Shown: positions 1 to 6,861 of the stretch, piece after piece | How the letters are laid out: every line of letters begins with the position of its first letter | How positions within the stretch are numbered: the first letter of the stretch is position 1 | Origin: Streptomyces tardus | Lineage (GTDB): Bacteria > Actinomycetota > Actinomycetes > Streptomycetales > Streptomycetaceae | DNA length: 35,317 bases | Assembly (NCBI RefSeq): GCF_018101125.2 | Contig: NZ_JAELVF020000001.1 | Location: 4,725,858-4,761,174, forward strand | Direction: 5' to 3' | Made by a program: the position numbers and the translations under genes | Notes under the pieces: generated by a model | What the model was told of the DNA's origin: nothing | What the model saw: only the letters and a program-made list of their open reading frames with translations | Database searches by the model: none

Positions 1-38
1 GTACTGAACCCGCCCGCCCCGCCGGCCCCCGGCGCGGC

Positions 39-50
39 TACGCTCCTCGG
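39..50 (+). promoter_or_regulatory. Probable -10 box of a leaderless sseB-like mRNA
   Basis: TACGCT (39-44) fits the actinobacterial TANNNT -10 pattern. The GTG start at 51 is the seventh base after it, where transcription should begin. There is no Shine-Dalgarno sequence in the intervening bases. The -35 region is not recognisable. Inferred from pattern only. Confidence 0.4.
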
Positions 51-788
51 GTGGCGCTCAAGAACATTCCCGACTCCGGTTTCCCCGACGACGACGGTTC
101 CGCAGACCCGGAGCTGGCCCGCGCACTGGAGGCCTGGCACCAGGACCGCACCGCGGAGCCGCAGCTGCTCGCCGCGCTGGCCCGCGCGCGGCTGCTGGTG
201 CCCGTCGTCGCGGTGCTCGGCGAAACCGAGACCGGCCCCGACGGGCTGCGCCGGGACAAGAGCAGCGACATGGCCGTACCGACCCTGTCCGCACCCGGCG
301 GCCGTCGGGCGCTGCCGGCGTTCACCTGCACCGAGAACCTCGCCCGCTGGCGCGCCGACGCCCGGCCGGTGGCGGTGCCGCTGCACCAGGCGCTGCGCGC
401 CACGGTGCAAGAGGGTGCGGACACCCTGGTGCTCGATCTGGCGGGCCCCGTCACCTACCAGCTGAGCGGCGCCGCGCTGCGCGCGCTGGCCCAGGGCCGC
501 ACCGAGGTGGGCGACCCGCTGCGGGACACCGAGGTGCACCGGGCGCTGCGGGAGGTGCTGGCGACCGAGCCACGGGTGCGCGCGGCCACCCTCGGCGCGG
601 GCCGGGACAGCGACGGCACACTCGCGCTCCAGCTCGACGGGGCCGCGGACGCCGGCGAGGTCGTACGGCGGCTGGCCGGGGCGCTCGCCGCGGACCCGAC
701 GCTGCGTGAGCGCCTGGTCCGCGGACTGGATCTCGCCCTGCTGCCCGCGGACGGCAGACTGCCCGGCGAACCCGTCTACACCCGGTGA
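51..788 (+). CDS. SseB-family protein
   Basis: This 245-residue soluble protein has the SseB N-terminal-domain layout: an acidic N-terminus, a helix with LARALEAWHQD, the strand ARLLVPVVAVLGE (about residues 46-58), a stretch beginning ALPAFTCTENLARW (about 89-102), and the hydrophobic strand DTLVLDLAG. The C-terminal half (about 135-245) is an Ala/Leu/Arg-rich helical region. The family is named after the enhanced-serine-sensitivity protein SseB of enterobacteria and its biochemical role is unknown. There is no signal peptide or membrane segment. The GTG at 51 is chosen because a -10-like TACGCT sits seven bases upstream and no ribosome-binding site is present. It converges on the DUF1844 gene and lies upstream of infC, an arrangement I recall from other streptomycetes. 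Family assignment is fairly sure; function is not known. Confidence 0.85.
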   Translation: MALKNIPDSGFPDDDGSADPELARALEAWHQDRTAEPQLLAALARARLLVPVVAVLGETETGPDGLRRDKSSDMAVPTLSAPGGRRALPAFTCTENLARWRADARPVAVPLHQALRATVQEGADTLVLDLAGPVTYQLSGAALRALAQGRTEVGDPLRDTEVHRALREVLATEPRVRAATLGAGRDSDGTLALQLDGAADAGEVVRRLAGALAADPTLRERLVRGLDLALLPADGRLPGEPVYTR

Positions 789-852
789 CGTTCCCGCCGC
801 CGGGGCCGCCCCGTCCCGGGCGTCCTCGCGCGCTTGCCCGCACGCGGACGGC

Positions 853-1233
853 TCAGCCGTGGACGGGACCGGTGTACTTCTCGCCGGGGCCCTGACCCGG
901 CTCGTCGGGCACGGTCGACGCCTCGCGGAAGGCGAGCTGGAGCGACTTCAGCCCGTCCCGCAGCGGCGCGGCGTGGTACGAGCCGATCTCGGTGGCGCCG
1001 GCGGTGACCAGCCCGGCGAGGGCGTGGATCAGCTTGCGTGCCTCGTCCAGGTCCTTGTGCTGTTCGCCCTCCTCGGCGAGACCCAGGTTGACCGCGGCAG
1101 AGCTCATGAGGTGGACGGCGACGGTGGTGATCACCTCGACGGCGGGAACGTCGGCGATGTCCCGGGTCATCGCGTCGAACTGGGCGGGCTCGCCCTCGGG
1201 CGAGTCCTGCGGCTGGGGCGTTGCGTCGGTCAT
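853..1233 (-). CDS. DUF1844 family protein
   Basis: A 126-residue protein with the DUF1844 core: AVEVITTVAVHLMSSAAVNL (residues 31-50), then an acidic GLAEEGEQHKDLDEARKLIH helix and ALAGLVTAGATEIGSYHAAPL. Families of this type are small helical proteins found beside infC/rpmI/rplT across Actinobacteria; no molecular function is established. The N-terminal 25 residues are polar, Pro/Glu/Asp-rich and probably disordered. The ATG at 1231-1233 is preceded on the minus strand by a GAGAG ribosome-binding sequence about five bases upstream. Longer in-frame extension to 1572 is compositionally unlike protein and crosses the infC promoter region, so it is rejected. Transcribed divergently from infC and convergently with the SseB-like gene. 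Confidence 0.88.
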   Translation of the reverse strand: MTDATPQPQDSPEGEPAQFDAMTRDIADVPAVEVITTVAVHLMSSAAVNLGLAEEGEQHKDLDEARKLIHALAGLVTAGATEIGSYHAAPLRDGLKSLQLAFREASTVPDEPGQGPGEKYTGPVHG

Positions 1234-1505
1234 GGCTCTCTCGTCTCGTCCGGCCGCGGCGACGGCGGTGCGGACGGTCTGTGCGCGGCGGTCGGGCAGG
1301 GTGCGCCCGGGGGACGACGGCCAGCCTAGGCGAGTGCGTACGGGCCTCCGCGCCCGGCACTGCCGCCCCGGCCCCGGCGGCGGAAGCGCTCTGCACGCGG
1401 CGTGGAACACGGGGCGCGAGGCGCGTGCGGGGGAGGGGCGCGCGAGGCGTACGGGCCGGGCGTGCCCGGGCGCACGGGGTGGCTCCGACCGCTCGGCGGG
1501 TGTTG
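1234..1505. other. Divergent intergenic region between DUF1844 gene and infC
   Basis: About 270 bases, very G/C rich. It must carry the minus-strand promoter for the DUF1844 gene and sequence upstream of the infC promoter. I see no convincing gene here; long open frames on both strands have Arg/Pro/Gly-rich low-complexity translations typical of high-GC noise. Confidence 0.5.
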
Positions 1506-1511
1506 TAACAT
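1484..1511 (+). promoter_or_regulatory. Candidate infC promoter
   Basis: TAACAT at 1506-1511 fits the TANNNT -10 pattern, and TCCGAC at 1484-1489 is a weak -35 with a 16-bp spacer. Transcription from about 1518 would place the start immediately before the first leader hairpin (1523-1546), which supports the placement. Not verified. Confidence 0.35.
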
Positions 1512-1522
1512 GAAGTTCGACC

Positions 1523-1773
1523 GGTTGGGCATCACTGTGCCCGGCCCTCAAGTGGAGGCTCCAAGCTCCCACCTGATCGACCCCCGGGTCGGCAGGTCAC
1601 GTGGTCAGACCGCGCCCCGCGAGACTGTGGTGGTGCTCCGTCTGTTGGAGCCCTCATCTGTGTCCTCGTCCGGGGCGTTTTGTGCGTCGCGGGTAGCAAC
1701 GAGGCGGTCGATCGAACAGACGTTGTGCGGCTGTCCGCCAGACAACCGCACGGTGCTAATCCGAGGAGGCCTC
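1523..1773 (+). promoter_or_regulatory. Structured 5' leader of the infC operon
   Basis: Several stems can be read by eye. Hairpin I pairs 1523-1530 with 1539-1546 (8 bp, two G-U). Hairpin II pairs 1552-1560 with 1564-1572 (one mismatch, one G-U). Hairpin III combines 1571-1575/1593-1597 with 1578-1582/1587-1591. Hairpin IV pairs 1725-1730 with 1746-1751 and, after one mismatch, 1732-1735 with 1741-1744; it ends twelve bases before the GAGGAGG ribosome-binding site. No U-run follows any of these, so they look like regulatory RNA structure rather than a terminator. Known precedent: leaders of infC-rpmI-rplT operons in Firmicutes and Proteobacteria mediate L20 and IF3 feedback. That this leader does the same is inference. 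Confidence 0.5.
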
Positions 1774-2430
1774 ATCAGCGCCGAGCCCCGTATCAACGAC
1801 CGGATTCGTGTCCCCGAGGTGCGACTCGTCGGTCCCAGTGGCGAGCAGGTCGGCATCGTGCCGCTCGCGAAGGCACTGGAGCTCGCCCAGGAGTACGACC
1901 TCGACCTCGTCGAGGTCGCCGCGACCGCGCGGCCCCCCGTGTGCAAGCTCATGGACTACGGGAAGTTCAAGTACGAGTCGGCCATGAAGGCCCGTGAGGC
2001 GCGCAAGAACCAGGCGCACACGGTCATCAAGGAGATGAAGCTCCGGCCGAAGATCGACCCGCACGACTACGACACCAAAAAGGGTCACGTCGTCCGGTTC
2101 CTCAAGCAGGGTGACAAGGTCAAGATCACGATCATGTTCCGCGGTCGTGAGCAGTCCAGGCCGGAGCTCGGCTTCCGACTGCTGCAGAGGCTCGCGGAGG
2201 ACGTCCAGGACCTGGGCTTCGTGGAATCCAACCCGAAGCAGGACGGCCGGAACATGATCATGGTTCTCGGTCCGCACAAGAAGAAGACCGAGGCGATGGC
2301 CGAGGCTCGTGAGGCGCAGGCGGCCCGCAAGGCGGAGCGGCAGCGCGGCACCGAGTCGGCCGACGAGCCGGAGTCCGCCGAGGCGCCGGAGGCCGTCGAG
2401 GCACCCGAGCAGGAGCCCGCCGAGGCGTGA
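1774..2430 (+). CDS. infC: Translation initiation factor IF-3
   Basis: IF-3 binds the 30S subunit, prevents premature 50S joining and proofreads start codon and initiator tRNA. The protein begins SAEPRINDRIRVPEVRLVG, carries the N-domain GIVPLAKALELAQEYDLDLV, the lysine-rich linker KFKYESAMKAREARKNQ, and the C-domain with KGDKV-like QGDKVKITIMFRGREQSRPE. A polar Glu/Ala-rich tail of about 40 residues follows the core, as in other streptomycetes. I choose an ATC start (1774) because GAGGAGG at 1763-1769 lies four bases upstream and the conserved N-terminus starts there; a GTG at 1753 in the same frame is the alternative. IF-3 discriminates against non-standard starts, so an ATC start gives negative autoregulation, as AUU does in E. 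coli. The product is 218 residues. First gene of infC-rpmI-rplT. Confidence 0.93.
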   Translation: MSAEPRINDRIRVPEVRLVGPSGEQVGIVPLAKALELAQEYDLDLVEVAATARPPVCKLMDYGKFKYESAMKAREARKNQAHTVIKEMKLRPKIDPHDYDTKKGHVVRFLKQGDKVKITIMFRGREQSRPELGFRLLQRLAEDVQDLGFVESNPKQDGRNMIMVLGPHKKKTEAMAEAREAQAARKAERQRGTESADEPESAEAPEAVEAPEQEPAEA

Positions 2431-2443
2431 ACCCTGTCCGGAG

Positions 2444-2463
2444 GGCCGGGCGTGAGCCCGGCC
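2444..2463 (+). promoter_or_regulatory. RNA hairpin between infC and rpmI
   Basis: A perfect 8-bp stem (2444-2451 with 2456-2463) closes a GTGA tetraloop, a GNRA-type loop. It lies 14 bases after the infC stop with no U-run, so it is more likely a processing or stability element, or partial attenuator, than a full terminator. Confidence 0.45.
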
Positions 2464-2569
2464 GACCGGAACACCGTACGAAGACAGCCTGACGTTTCCG
2501 CCTGACGGAGCCGCTGGTACAGCGCGCAGAGCGGGCGGAAACGCCACCGACGAGGAGAGAACGGCGACC

Positions 2570-2764
2570 ATGCCGAAGAACAAGACGCACAGTGGTGCGA
2601 GCAAGCGCTTCAAGATCACCGGCTCCGGCAAGGTGATGCGCCAGCGCGCCGGCCGCCGCCACCTTCTCGAGCACAAGCCGTCCACGCTGACGCGTCGCCT
2701 TGCGGGCAAGACCCAGATGGCTCCTGCCGACGCCAAGAAGATCAAGAAGCTTCTCGGCAAGTGA
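2570..2764 (+). CDS. rpmI: 50S ribosomal protein L35
   Basis: A 64-residue basic protein with the full L35 sequence pattern: MPKNKTHSGASKRFKITGSG at the N-terminus, then QRAGRRHLLEHK, and a lysine-rich C-terminus ending IKKLLGK. L35 is a component of the large ribosomal subunit that packs on 23S rRNA. Length is normal for the family. The ATG is preceded by GAGGAG (2552-2557) at about 12 bases. It is the middle gene of infC-rpmI-rplT, with hairpins on both sides (2444-2463 and 2770-2805) that could tune relative expression of the three products. Confidence 0.98.
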   Translation: MPKNKTHSGASKRFKITGSGKVMRQRAGRRHLLEHKPSTLTRRLAGKTQMAPADAKKIKKLLGK

Positions 2765-2769
2765 GCCGG

Positions 2770-2805
2770 CTGCCGCCCGTGCGTGGACGCGCACCGGGGC
2801 GGCAG
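2770..2805 (+). promoter_or_regulatory. RNA hairpin between rpmI and rplT
   Basis: A long stem: 2770-2778 pairs with 2797-2805 (9 bp) and 2779-2783 with 2790-2794 (5 bp), separated by a two-base bulge, loop 2784-2789. It lies five bases after the rpmI stop. L20 represses its own operon by binding structured mRNA in E. coli and Bacillus; this stem is a candidate site, by inference only. Confidence 0.45.
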
Positions 2806-2874
2806 CAGAACCGGGACCCCATCGATTTCCGGGTCGGATGAGTCAACTCCGGCCCCGCTTCAAGGAGTTAACAC

Positions 2875-3258
2875 GTGGCACGCGTCAAGCGGGCGGTAAA
2901 CGCCCACAAGAAGCGCCGGGCGATCCTCGAGCAGGCCAGCGGCTACCGCGGTCAGCGTTCGCGCCTGTACCGCAAGGCCAAGGAGCAGGTCACCCACTCC
3001 TTCGTCTACAACTACAACGACCGCAAGAAGCGCAAGGGCGACTTCCGTCAGCTGTGGATCCAGCGGATCAACGCCGCTGCCCGCGCCAACGGCGTCACCT
3101 ACAACCGCTTCATCCAGGGTCTGAAGGCCGCCGAGGTCGAGGTCGACCGCAAGATCCTCGCCGACCTCGCGGTCAACGACCCGAACGCGTTCGCCGCGCT
3201 CGTCGAGGTCGCGCAGAAGGCGCTCCCGAGCGACGTCAACGCCCCGAAGGCCGCCTGA
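2875..3258 (+). CDS. rplT: 50S ribosomal protein L20
   Basis: A 127-residue basic protein with the L20 signature: ARVKRAVNAHKKRRAILEQA, then GYRGQRSRLYRKAKEQV and YNYNDRKKRKGDFRQLWIQR. L20 is an early assembly protein that binds 23S rRNA and is essential for building the large subunit; in other bacteria it also represses its own operon at the mRNA level. The start is GTG at 2875 with AAGGAG at 2862-2867. Length is a few residues over the usual 117-120 because of an acidic/Ala C-terminal tail. It is the last gene before a strong terminator (3276-3316). Confidence 0.98.
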   Translation: MARVKRAVNAHKKRRAILEQASGYRGQRSRLYRKAKEQVTHSFVYNYNDRKKRKGDFRQLWIQRINAAARANGVTYNRFIQGLKAAEVEVDRKILADLAVNDPNAFAALVEVAQKALPSDVNAPKAA

Positions 3259-3275
3259 GCCAGAGGACGTTCCTC

Positions 3276-3316
3276 AGCTGACCCGCAGGCCGCTGCGCCT
3301 GCGGGTCAGCTTTGTT
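3276..3316 (+). terminator. Intrinsic terminator of infC-rpmI-rplT
   Basis: A perfect 15-bp stem (3276-3290 with 3297-3311) with a six-base loop is followed by TTTGTT. It begins 18 bases after the rplT stop and ends only about 33 bases before the ATG of the methyltransferase gene. Confidence 0.88.
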
Positions 3317-3344
3317 CCCGACCGGAAGCGAGTACGCCCCCGCC

Positions 3345-4217
3345 ATGGCCCCGGACGAGCCGATCTCTCCGCGCAACCCGCACGTCGTCGCCGCCAGGCG
3401 CCTGGCGCGCCGCAACTTCCGCAGCAAGGAGCGGCGTTTCCTGGTCGAGGGGCCGCAGGCCGTGCGCGAGGCGGTGGCGCACCGGCGGGCCGGTGAGGAC
3501 GGCACCGAACTCCCCGTCCTGACCGAGTTGTTCACCACGGCCGAGGCCGCCGAGCGGTACGCCGACATCGTCGGCCGGGCCGCGGAGAGCGGCGCGCGCG
3601 TCTCGCTCGCCTCCGACGCCACCATGGCCGACATCTCCCAGACCGTCTCGCCGCAGGGCCTGATCGGCGTCTGCCGCTTCCTGGACTCGCCGTTCGAGCA
3701 GATCCTCGCCTCCCGGCCGCGTCTGATCGCCGTGCTCGCCCACGTCCGCGACCCGGGGAACGCGGGCACCGTGCTGCGCTGCGCGGACGCGGCGGGCGCC
3801 GATGCGGTGGTGCTGACGGACGCCTCGGTGGACCTCTACAACCCCAAGTCGGTGCGGGCCTCGGTCGGTTCGCTCTTCCATCTTCCGGTCGCCGTCGGCG
3901 TGCCGGTGGAGCGCGCCGTGGAGGGGCTGCGCGCCCTCGGCGTACGGGTGCTCGCCGCCGACGGCGGTACGGGCGCCGCAGATCTGGACGACGAGCTCGA
4001 CCGCGGCACGATGGGCGAGCCGACCGCCTGGATCTTCGGCAACGAGGCGTGGGGCCTGCCCGAGGAGACCAGGGCGCTGGCCGACCAGGTTGTCGGAGTC
4101 CCGATCCACGGCCGCGCCGAGAGCCTCAACCTGGCCACCGCCGCCGCCGTCTGCCTCTACGCCTCCGCCCGAGCACAGCGTGCCTCCGGAGGGTGCCGCT
4201 CTGTCACCTCCAGCTAG
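3345..4217 (+). CDS. TrmH/SpoU-family RNA 2'-O-methyltransferase
   Basis: This 290-residue protein transfers a methyl group from S-adenosylmethionine to a ribose 2'-OH in tRNA or rRNA. The N-terminal substrate-binding domain reads FRSKERRFLVEGPQAVREAV. The catalytic knot shows motif 1 (DPGNAGTVLRCADAAGAD), motif 2 (WIFGNEAWGLPEE) and motif 3 (VPIHGRAESLNLATAAAVCL), where the trefoil knot binds the cofactor. The exact target nucleotide cannot be read from sequence. The ATG at 3345 is chosen over an upstream TTG at 3312 because the latter falls inside the rplT terminator; the ribosome-binding site is poor (GGAAG about 16 bases upstream). No separate promoter is evident between the terminator and the start, so some read-through from the ribosomal operon is likely. 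Confidence 0.92.
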   Translation: MAPDEPISPRNPHVVAARRLARRNFRSKERRFLVEGPQAVREAVAHRRAGEDGTELPVLTELFTTAEAAERYADIVGRAAESGARVSLASDATMADISQTVSPQGLIGVCRFLDSPFEQILASRPRLIAVLAHVRDPGNAGTVLRCADAAGADAVVLTDASVDLYNPKSVRASVGSLFHLPVAVGVPVERAVEGLRALGVRVLAADGGTGAADLDDELDRGTMGEPTAWIFGNEAWGLPEETRALADQVVGVPIHGRAESLNLATAAAVCLYASARAQRASGGCRSVTSS

Positions 4218-4280
4218 TAGGGTGACGTGACCTGCGGGCCCGCAGCGCGGGTCGTACCGCGGGCCGTAGGGCGGGGGTGA

Positions 4281-5525
4281 GTGGGGGTGGACGTGGGGAC
4301 GTCACACGGGACGCGAGGGGCGGAGCAGGCTCCCGCCCTCGGCGAACCGGCCGGTGGGGTCGAGGGGTTCGAGGCACGGGCGAGCACACCCGGCGCCGTC
4401 GACCGGCCGGATGAGTGCGGCGTCACGCCGGACGACCTGCCGGACGGCCTGGTCATCGCCGACCCGCAGGGCCGGGTGGTCTGCTTCAACGCCGCCGCGG
4501 CCCGCATCACCGAGCTGCACCCGGCCAGCGCGCTGGGCCTGCCGATAGAGCGCGTGCTGCCGCTGGAGGACATGGAGGGGCGCCGCTGGTGGCAGGTCAC
4601 CGACCCGTACGGCGGCCTCGCCACCCGGACGAGACAGCCCGAGCGCAACCTGCTGCTGCCCGGCGGCCGTGAGGTCCTGGTCTCCGCGAGCTACGTGCGG
4701 GAGTACCCGACCGGTCCGATACGCAGGCTGGTGGTCGCCGTCCGGGGGACCGAGGCGCGCCGCCGCAGCGAGCGCGACCAGGCGGAGCTGATCGCGACAG
4801 TGGCCCACGAGCTGCGTTCCCCGCTCACCTCCGTCAAGGGCTTCACCGCCACCCTGCTGGCCAAGTGGGAGCGGTTCACCGACGACCAGAAGCGATTGAT
4901 GCTGGAGACGGTGGACGCCGACGCCAACCGGGTCACCCGGCTGATCGCCGAGCTGCTGGACATCTCCCGGATCGACTCCGGGCGCCTGGAGGTGCGCAAG
5001 CAGCCGGTGGACATGGCCGCCGCGGTCCGCCGTCACGTCGAGGCGCATCTCGCCGCCGGGATAGCCGCCGAGCGGTTCGAGGTCCGTATCGAGCCGCCAC
5101 TGCCCGCCCTGTGGGCCGACCCCGACAAGATCGACCAGGTGCTCGGCAACCTGCTGGAAAACGCGGTGCGGCACGGCGAGGGACCTGTCACCATCGAGGT
5201 CGCACCGGCCGTGCTGGAGGGCAGGCCGGGCCTGCGCCGCGAGCGTCGCGGTACGGGCTCCCCCGGGAGCCCGGCACGCCGAGCCCAGGAGGGGACGACC
5301 GTGACGGTGAGCGACCGGGGGCCAGGTATTCCCGAGGAGTCGCTGGGCCGCGTCTTCACCCGCTTCTGGCGGGGCAGCAAGCGCGGTGGCACCGGGCTGG
5401 GGCTCTACATCGTCAAGGGCATCGTCGAGGCGCACGGCGGCACGATCACGGTCGGCCGCTCGCCCGCCGGCGGCGCGGAGTTCCGATTTACCCTGCCCGT
5501 GGGTGCCCCCGCCGTCCTCTCCTGA
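4281..5525 (+). CDS. PAS-domain sensor histidine kinase (orphan)
   Basis: A 414-residue cytoplasmic kinase. After a polar N-terminus, a PAS domain spans about residues 50-155 (DGLVIADPQGRVVCFNAAAA). The HisKA domain has the phosphoacceptor H176 in ATVAHELRSPLTSVKGF. The HATPase domain shows the N box (GNLLENAVRH, about 289-298), G1 (DRGPGI, 345-350) and G2 (GGTGLGLYIVKG, 369-380). No membrane segment is present, so it senses an internal cue or a partner. An Arg/Gly/Pro-rich insert (about 311-338) separates the N and G1 boxes. There is no response regulator next to it. GTG at 4281 is the most likely start but GTGs at 4287 and 4293 are equally placed. It sits between the methyltransferase gene and pheST, as I recall in other Streptomyces. 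Confidence 0.92.
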   Translation: MGVDVGTSHGTRGAEQAPALGEPAGGVEGFEARASTPGAVDRPDECGVTPDDLPDGLVIADPQGRVVCFNAAAARITELHPASALGLPIERVLPLEDMEGRRWWQVTDPYGGLATRTRQPERNLLLPGGREVLVSASYVREYPTGPIRRLVVAVRGTEARRRSERDQAELIATVAHELRSPLTSVKGFTATLLAKWERFTDDQKRLMLETVDADANRVTRLIAELLDISRIDSGRLEVRKQPVDMAAAVRRHVEAHLAAGIAAERFEVRIEPPLPALWADPDKIDQVLGNLLENAVRHGEGPVTIEVAPAVLEGRPGLRRERRGTGSPGSPARRAQEGTTVTVSDRGPGIPEESLGRVFTRFWRGSKRGGTGLGLYIVKGIVEAHGGTITVGRSPAGGAEFRFTLPVGAPAVLS

Positions 5526-5620
5526 GGTTGCCGCACTGCGGCTCACGGCGGCCCGCCCCACGGGCTTTCTCGCAGAGCAGTCCGTGTGCGCTGCCCTCGG
5601 TGGCCTGTCCGCAGGGGCAC

Positions 5621-5626
5621 TAGACT
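5621..5626 (+). promoter_or_regulatory. Possible -10 box of pheST
   Basis: TAGACT fits the TANNNT pattern and lies 75 bases before the pheS start. No recognisable -35 is 16-18 bases upstream. The 175-base gap from the kinase gene makes a separate promoter here plausible. Confidence 0.3.
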
Positions 5627-5700
5627 GCCTCCTTGGCACCTTTGGCGCCCATGTGTCACGGGGTATGCGCGCAGCCAGCCAATCGGAAGCACGGGAAGAG

Positions 5701-6861
5701 ATGTCCGCACCCAATAAGTCGTACGACCCAGTCGAGGTCGCAGCACTGAAACCGGAAGCGATCGACCAGGCGCGGGACGAGGCGCTGTCGGCCATCGCCG
5801 CCGCCGGCGACCTCGAGGCGCTGCAAGAGGCCAAGATCGCCCATACCGGCGACCGCAGCCCGCTCTCGCTCGCCAACCGGGAGATCGGCGCCCTGCCGCC
5901 GCACGCGAAGGCGGAGGCGGGCAAGCGCGTCGGCCAGGCCCGCGGAGCGGTGGGCAAGGCGCTCGGAGCTCGCAAGGAGGAGCTGGAGGCAGAGCGCGAC
6001 GAACGTGTGCTCGTCGAGGAGGCGGTGGATGTCACCCTTCCCGGCGAGCGGGCGCCGCGCGGCGGCCGGCATCCGCTGACCACTCTCATGGAGCGCATCG
6101 AGGACGTCTTCGTCGCGATGGGCTACGAGGTCGCGGAGGGGCCCGAGGTCGAGGCGGAGTGGTTCAACTTCGACGCCCTCAACATCCGGCCGGACCATCC
6201 GGCGCGCACCATGCAGGACACCTTCTTCGTCGACGCCGGCCGGGAGCCGGCCGACGGAGCGGGTACGCGCGGCGGTTCGGCCGTCGGCGAGTCCGGGATG
6301 GTGCTGCGCACGCACACCTCGCCGGTGCAGATCCGCTCGCTGCTCGACCGCGAGCCGCCGGTGTACGTGATCTGTCCCGGCAAGGTGTTCCGCACCGACG
6401 AGCTGGACGCCACCCACACGCCCGTCTTCCACCAGGTCGAGCTGCTCGCGGTGGACGAGGGCCTGACCATGGCGGACCTCAAGGGCACCCTGGACCACAT
6501 GGTCCGGGCGCTGTTCGGCGGCGAGGGGATGAAGACCCGGCTGCGGCCGAACTACTTCCCCTTCACGGAGCCGTCCGCCGAGATGGACATGGTCTGCTAC
6601 GTCTGCCGCGGCGAGTCCGTCGGCAACCCGGACCGCCCCTGCCGCACCTGCTCCTCCGAGGGCTGGATCGAGCTGGGCGGCTGCGGAATGGTCAACCCGC
6701 GGGTGCTGGTGGCCTGCGGCGTGGACCCGGAGAAGTACAGCGGATTCGCCTTCGGGTTCGGCATCGAGCGGATGCTGATGTTCCGCCACAACGTCGAGGA
6801 CATGCGAGACATGGTCGAGGGTGACATCCGGTTCACCCAGCCGTTCGGGATGGAGATCTGA
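5701..6861 (+). CDS. pheS: Phenylalanine-tRNA ligase alpha subunit
   Basis: Catalytic subunit of the alpha2beta2 enzyme that charges tRNA-Phe. The N-terminal coiled coil (about 20-110) precedes the class II core: TTLMERIEDVFVAMGYEVAE, motif 2 region FRTDELDATHTPVFHQVELL (230-249) and motif 3 GFAFGFGIERMLMF (348-361). At 386 residues it is longer than the E. coli enzyme (327), mainly through the N-terminus, a Gly-rich insert (about 182-199) and a loop with two CxxC pairs (C299/C302 and C314/C317) that resembles a zinc knuckle. ATG 5701 is used since MSAPNKSYDP matches the start I recall for Streptomyces PheS; the GGGAAGAG directly before it is closer than ideal. The stop overlaps the pheT ATG by one base, giving translational coupling. 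Confidence 0.97.
   Translation: MSAPNKSYDPVEVAALKPEAIDQARDEALSAIAAAGDLEALQEAKIAHTGDRSPLSLANREIGALPPHAKAEAGKRVGQARGAVGKALGARKEELEAERDERVLVEEAVDVTLPGERAPRGGRHPLTTLMERIEDVFVAMGYEVAEGPEVEAEWFNFDALNIRPDHPARTMQDTFFVDAGREPADGAGTRGGSAVGESGMVLRTHTSPVQIRSLLDREPPVYVICPGKVFRTDELDATHTPVFHQVELLAVDEGLTMADLKGTLDHMVRALFGGEGMKTRLRPNYFPFTEPSAEMDMVCYVCRGESVGNPDRPCRTCSSEGWIELGGCGMVNPRVLVACGVDPEKYSGFAFGFGIERMLMFRHNVEDMRDMVEGDIRFTQPFGMEI

Noticed and set aside
1402..1773. N-terminal extension of infC by up to 124 codons
   Set aside because: Crosses the likely promoter and leader hairpins and lies upstream of the GAGGAGG ribosome-binding site.
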